Assembly (NCBI GenBank): GCA_036398775.1
Contig: DASWOJ010000008.1
Span: forward strand, 1-6,011
DNA: 6,011 nucleotides
Origin: DASWOJ01 sp036398775
GTDB lineage: Bacteria > Pseudomonadota > Alphaproteobacteria > Acetobacterales > Acetobacteraceae
Direction: 5' to 3'
Part shown: in pieces, positions 4,910 to 6,011 of the stretch
How the letters are laid out: each line of letters starts with the position of its first letter
Numbering within the stretch: the stretch's first letter is position 1
The notes under the pieces: model-generated
The model's database searches: none
Told to the model about the DNA's origin: nothing
Seen by the model: the letters and a program-made list of their open reading frames with translations, nothing else
Made by a program: the position numbers and the translations under genes

Positions 4910-4914
4910 GGGAA
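4877..4914 (-). repeat. Repeat element, copy 1 (inverted relative to copy 2), overlapping the end of purK
   Basis: This 38-base unit matches the reverse complement of 4987-5024 at 37 of 38 positions; the only difference is C4902 against A4999. It contains its own hairpin: CCCTCTCCC (4880-4888) with GGGAGAGGG (4892-4900) around a TCC loop. The purK stop codon lies within it (4907-4909). Units of this kind, with CCCTCTCCC hairpins flanked by CTCACCCC, are familiar as dispersed intergenic repeats in many proteobacteria; that is recall, not a search. Confidence 0.85.
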
Positions 4915-4986
4915 AGCAGCAAGCGCCGCACCCTCCAACGCACCCACCGATCCGCATCACAACCAGCCAGCATCGCGCTGCTTGGC

Positions 4987-5024
4987 TTCCCTCACCCCAA
5001 CCCTCTCCCGGAGGGAGAGGGAGC
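4987..5024 (+). repeat. Repeat element, copy 2, between purK and icd
   Basis: The unit reads TTCCCTCACCCC, then AA, then a hairpin of CCCTCTCCC (5001-5009) and GGGAGAGGG (5013-5021) with GGA loop, and ends AGC. It is separated from copy 1 by 72 bases, so the two could pair into one long stem with about 38 near-perfect pairs, or each fold locally. Short flanking matches AAGCAGC (4914-4920) and GCTGCTT (4977-4983) extend the symmetry, interrupted by five extra bases on this side. Either fold could stop transcription from purK before icd. Confidence 0.85.
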
Positions 5025-5044
5025 AGGCCTACACACCTCATAAG

Positions 5045-5094
5045 GCAAGCTTGCTGCCACGCCCCCCGGATGCGATAGGACGCGGATCATCCGC
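5045..5094 (+). promoter_or_regulatory. Putative icd promoter region with two palindromes
   Basis: TTGCTG (5051-5056) and GATAGG (5074-5079) are separated by 17 bases and could form a housekeeping promoter with a start near 5086. A perfect 10-base palindrome, GCAAGCTTGC (5045-5054), overlaps the -35. A second, GCGGAT-C-ATCCGC (5082-5094), covers the predicted start site. Both are reasonable operator candidates. No known regulator motif was recognised. Confidence 0.4.
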
Positions 5095-5129
5095 AAGGCC
5101 CGCCCAGGCCGCATCCACCGAGGGACCGC

Positions 5130-6011
5130 ATGGCCAAGATCAAGGTAAAGACCCCCGTCGTCGAGCTGGACGGGGACGAGATGACCCGCATCATCTGGGG
5201 CTTCATCAAGGACAAGCTGATCCTCCCCTACCTCGACATAGACCTGAAATACTACGACGTCGGCATCGAATACCGCGACCAGACCGACGACCAGGTGACG
5301 GTGGACGCCGCCCATGCCATCCGCCAGTACGGCGTCGGCGTGAAGTGTGCGACCATCACCCCGGACGAGGCCCGCGTCACCGAGTTCAAGCTGAAGAAGA
5401 TGTGGCGCAGCCCCAACGGCACCATACGCAACATCCTTGACGGCACCATCTTCCGCGAGCCGATCATCTGCTCCAACGTGCCGCGCCTGGTGCCGCACTG
5501 GACCCAGCCCATCGTCATCGGCCGCCACGCCTACGGCGACATCTACCGCGCCACCGAGACCAAGATCAGCGGACCCGGCAAGGTCACGCTGCAGTTCCAG
5601 CCCGCCGGCGGCGGTGCCCCGATGGTGCTGGACGTGTTCGACTTCAAAGGCCCCGGCGTCGCGATGGGCATGCACAACACCCGCGCCAGCATCGAGGGTT
5701 TCGCCCGCGCCAGCTTCAACTACGGCATCGCCCGGGGCTACCCGGTCTATCTGTCCACCAAGAACACGATCCTCAAAGCCTATGACGGCATGTTCAAGGA
5801 CGTGTTCCAGGAGATCTTCGACGCCGAGTTCAAGGCCGAGTTCGACAAGCGCAAGCTGACCTACGAGCACCGCCTGATTGACGACATGGTCGCCGCCGCC
5901 CTCAAGTGGAATGGCGGCTATGTTTGGGCCTGCAAGAACTACGACGGCGACGTGCAGAGCGACATCGTGGCCCAGGGCTTCGGCAGCCTCGGCCTGATGA
6001 CCAGCGTGCTG
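5130..6011 (+). CDS. icd: NADP-dependent isocitrate dehydrogenase, N-terminal part (partial, 3' end outside window)
   Basis: The frame from ATG 5130 is open to the window end and gives 294 residues. It is isocitrate dehydrogenase of the eukaryote-like homodimeric type (about 405 residues), which oxidises isocitrate to 2-oxoglutarate with NADP in the TCA cycle; it is not the E. coli Icd type. Substrate and metal residues lie at nearly the human IDH1 numbers: Thr77, the SPNGTIRN motif (94-101) with Ser94, Asn96 and Arg100, Arg109, Arg132 in GRHAYGD (131-137), Tyr139, Lys211 in STKNTILK (209-216), Asp251/252, and Asp274 and Asp278 in YDGDVQSD (271-278). AGGGA (5121-5125) lies four bases before the start, somewhat close. 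The missing part, about a quarter, would hold the NADP-binding segment near the AAHGT motif. Codon use is like that of its neighbours. Confidence 0.96.
   Translation, partial: MAKIKVKTPVVELDGDEMTRIIWGFIKDKLILPYLDIDLKYYDVGIEYRDQTDDQVTVDAAHAIRQYGVGVKCATITPDEARVTEFKLKKMWRSPNGTIRNILDGTIFREPIICSNVPRLVPHWTQPIVIGRHAYGDIYRATETKISGPGKVTLQFQPAGGGAPMVLDVFDFKGPGVAMGMHNTRASIEGFARASFNYGIARGYPVYLSTKNTILKAYDGMFKDVFQEIFDAEFKAEFDKRKLTYEHRLIDDMVAAALKWNGGYVWACKNYDGDVQSDIVAQGFGSLGLMTSVL

Noticed and set aside
4877..5024. Repeats as a possible CRISPR array
   Set aside because: Only two units exist, inverted relative to each other, with no regular direct repeat-spacer pattern and no cas gene nearby.
4982..5440. 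Plus-strand open frames starting in the repeat, with LTPTLSRRERE or PHPNPLPEGEG peptides
   Set aside because: These are the well-known artefact peptides of this repeat type and they run out of frame through icd.
4992..5870. Long minus-strand open frame opposite icd (292 codons)
   Set aside because: It is antisense to a highly conserved enzyme and its Val/Gly/Asp-rich composition follows from GC third positions in icd; it also runs through repeat copy 2.

Overview
This is a high-GC window with the codon habits and gene families of an alphaproteobacterium, most likely from the Rhodospirillales/Azospirillum side. Three families point there: a zinc-motif-free L31, a DUF1013 (TrcR-type) cell-cycle regulator with a DUF1192 neighbour, and a small DUF465 gene leading directly into purE-purK. 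The order is an inference from families, not a measured placement. No phage, plasmid, transposase or CRISPR material is visible; this looks like core chromosome with unusually readable regulatory DNA.

Layout: (1) 1-414, the 3' part of an old-yellow-enzyme oxidoreductase. (2) 415-754, non-coding, ending in a promoter and leader for rpmE (755-979). (3) 1014-1158, a compact block in which the rpmE terminator, a likely sigma32 promoter and a three-hairpin ROSE-type RNA thermometer follow or overlap one another, driving an IbpA/Hsp20 small heat-shock gene (1156-1635). (4) A minus-strand DUF1192 gene (1696-1881) and a plus-strand DUF1013/trcR gene (2015-2593), divergent from one another. (5) A minus-strand DUF465 gene (2639-2809), divergent from a second DUF465 gene (2980-3180) that heads a tightly coupled operon with purE (3180-3764) and purK (3764-4909); each junction is a one-base stop/start overlap. 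(6) A pair of inverted copies of a dispersed-type repeat (4877-4914 and 4987-5024), the first of which encodes the last ten codons and the stop of purK. (7) The first 294 codons of an NADP-isocitrate dehydrogenase (5130 to the window end).

Functionally the window combines translation (L31), protein quality control (small heat-shock protein), cell-cycle regulation (TrcR family), two steps of purine synthesis (AIR to N5-CAIR by PurK, N5-CAIR to CAIR by PurE) and the TCA cycle (isocitrate dehydrogenase). Convergent gene pairs share strong GC-rich hairpins as terminators (1657-1686 and 2601-2628).

The most interesting items are the ROSE-type thermometer with its overlapping terminator and heat-shock promoter, the repeat-encoded purK C-terminus, and the repetitive Pro/Ala/Gly N-terminal extension of PurE. 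No wholly new system was found.
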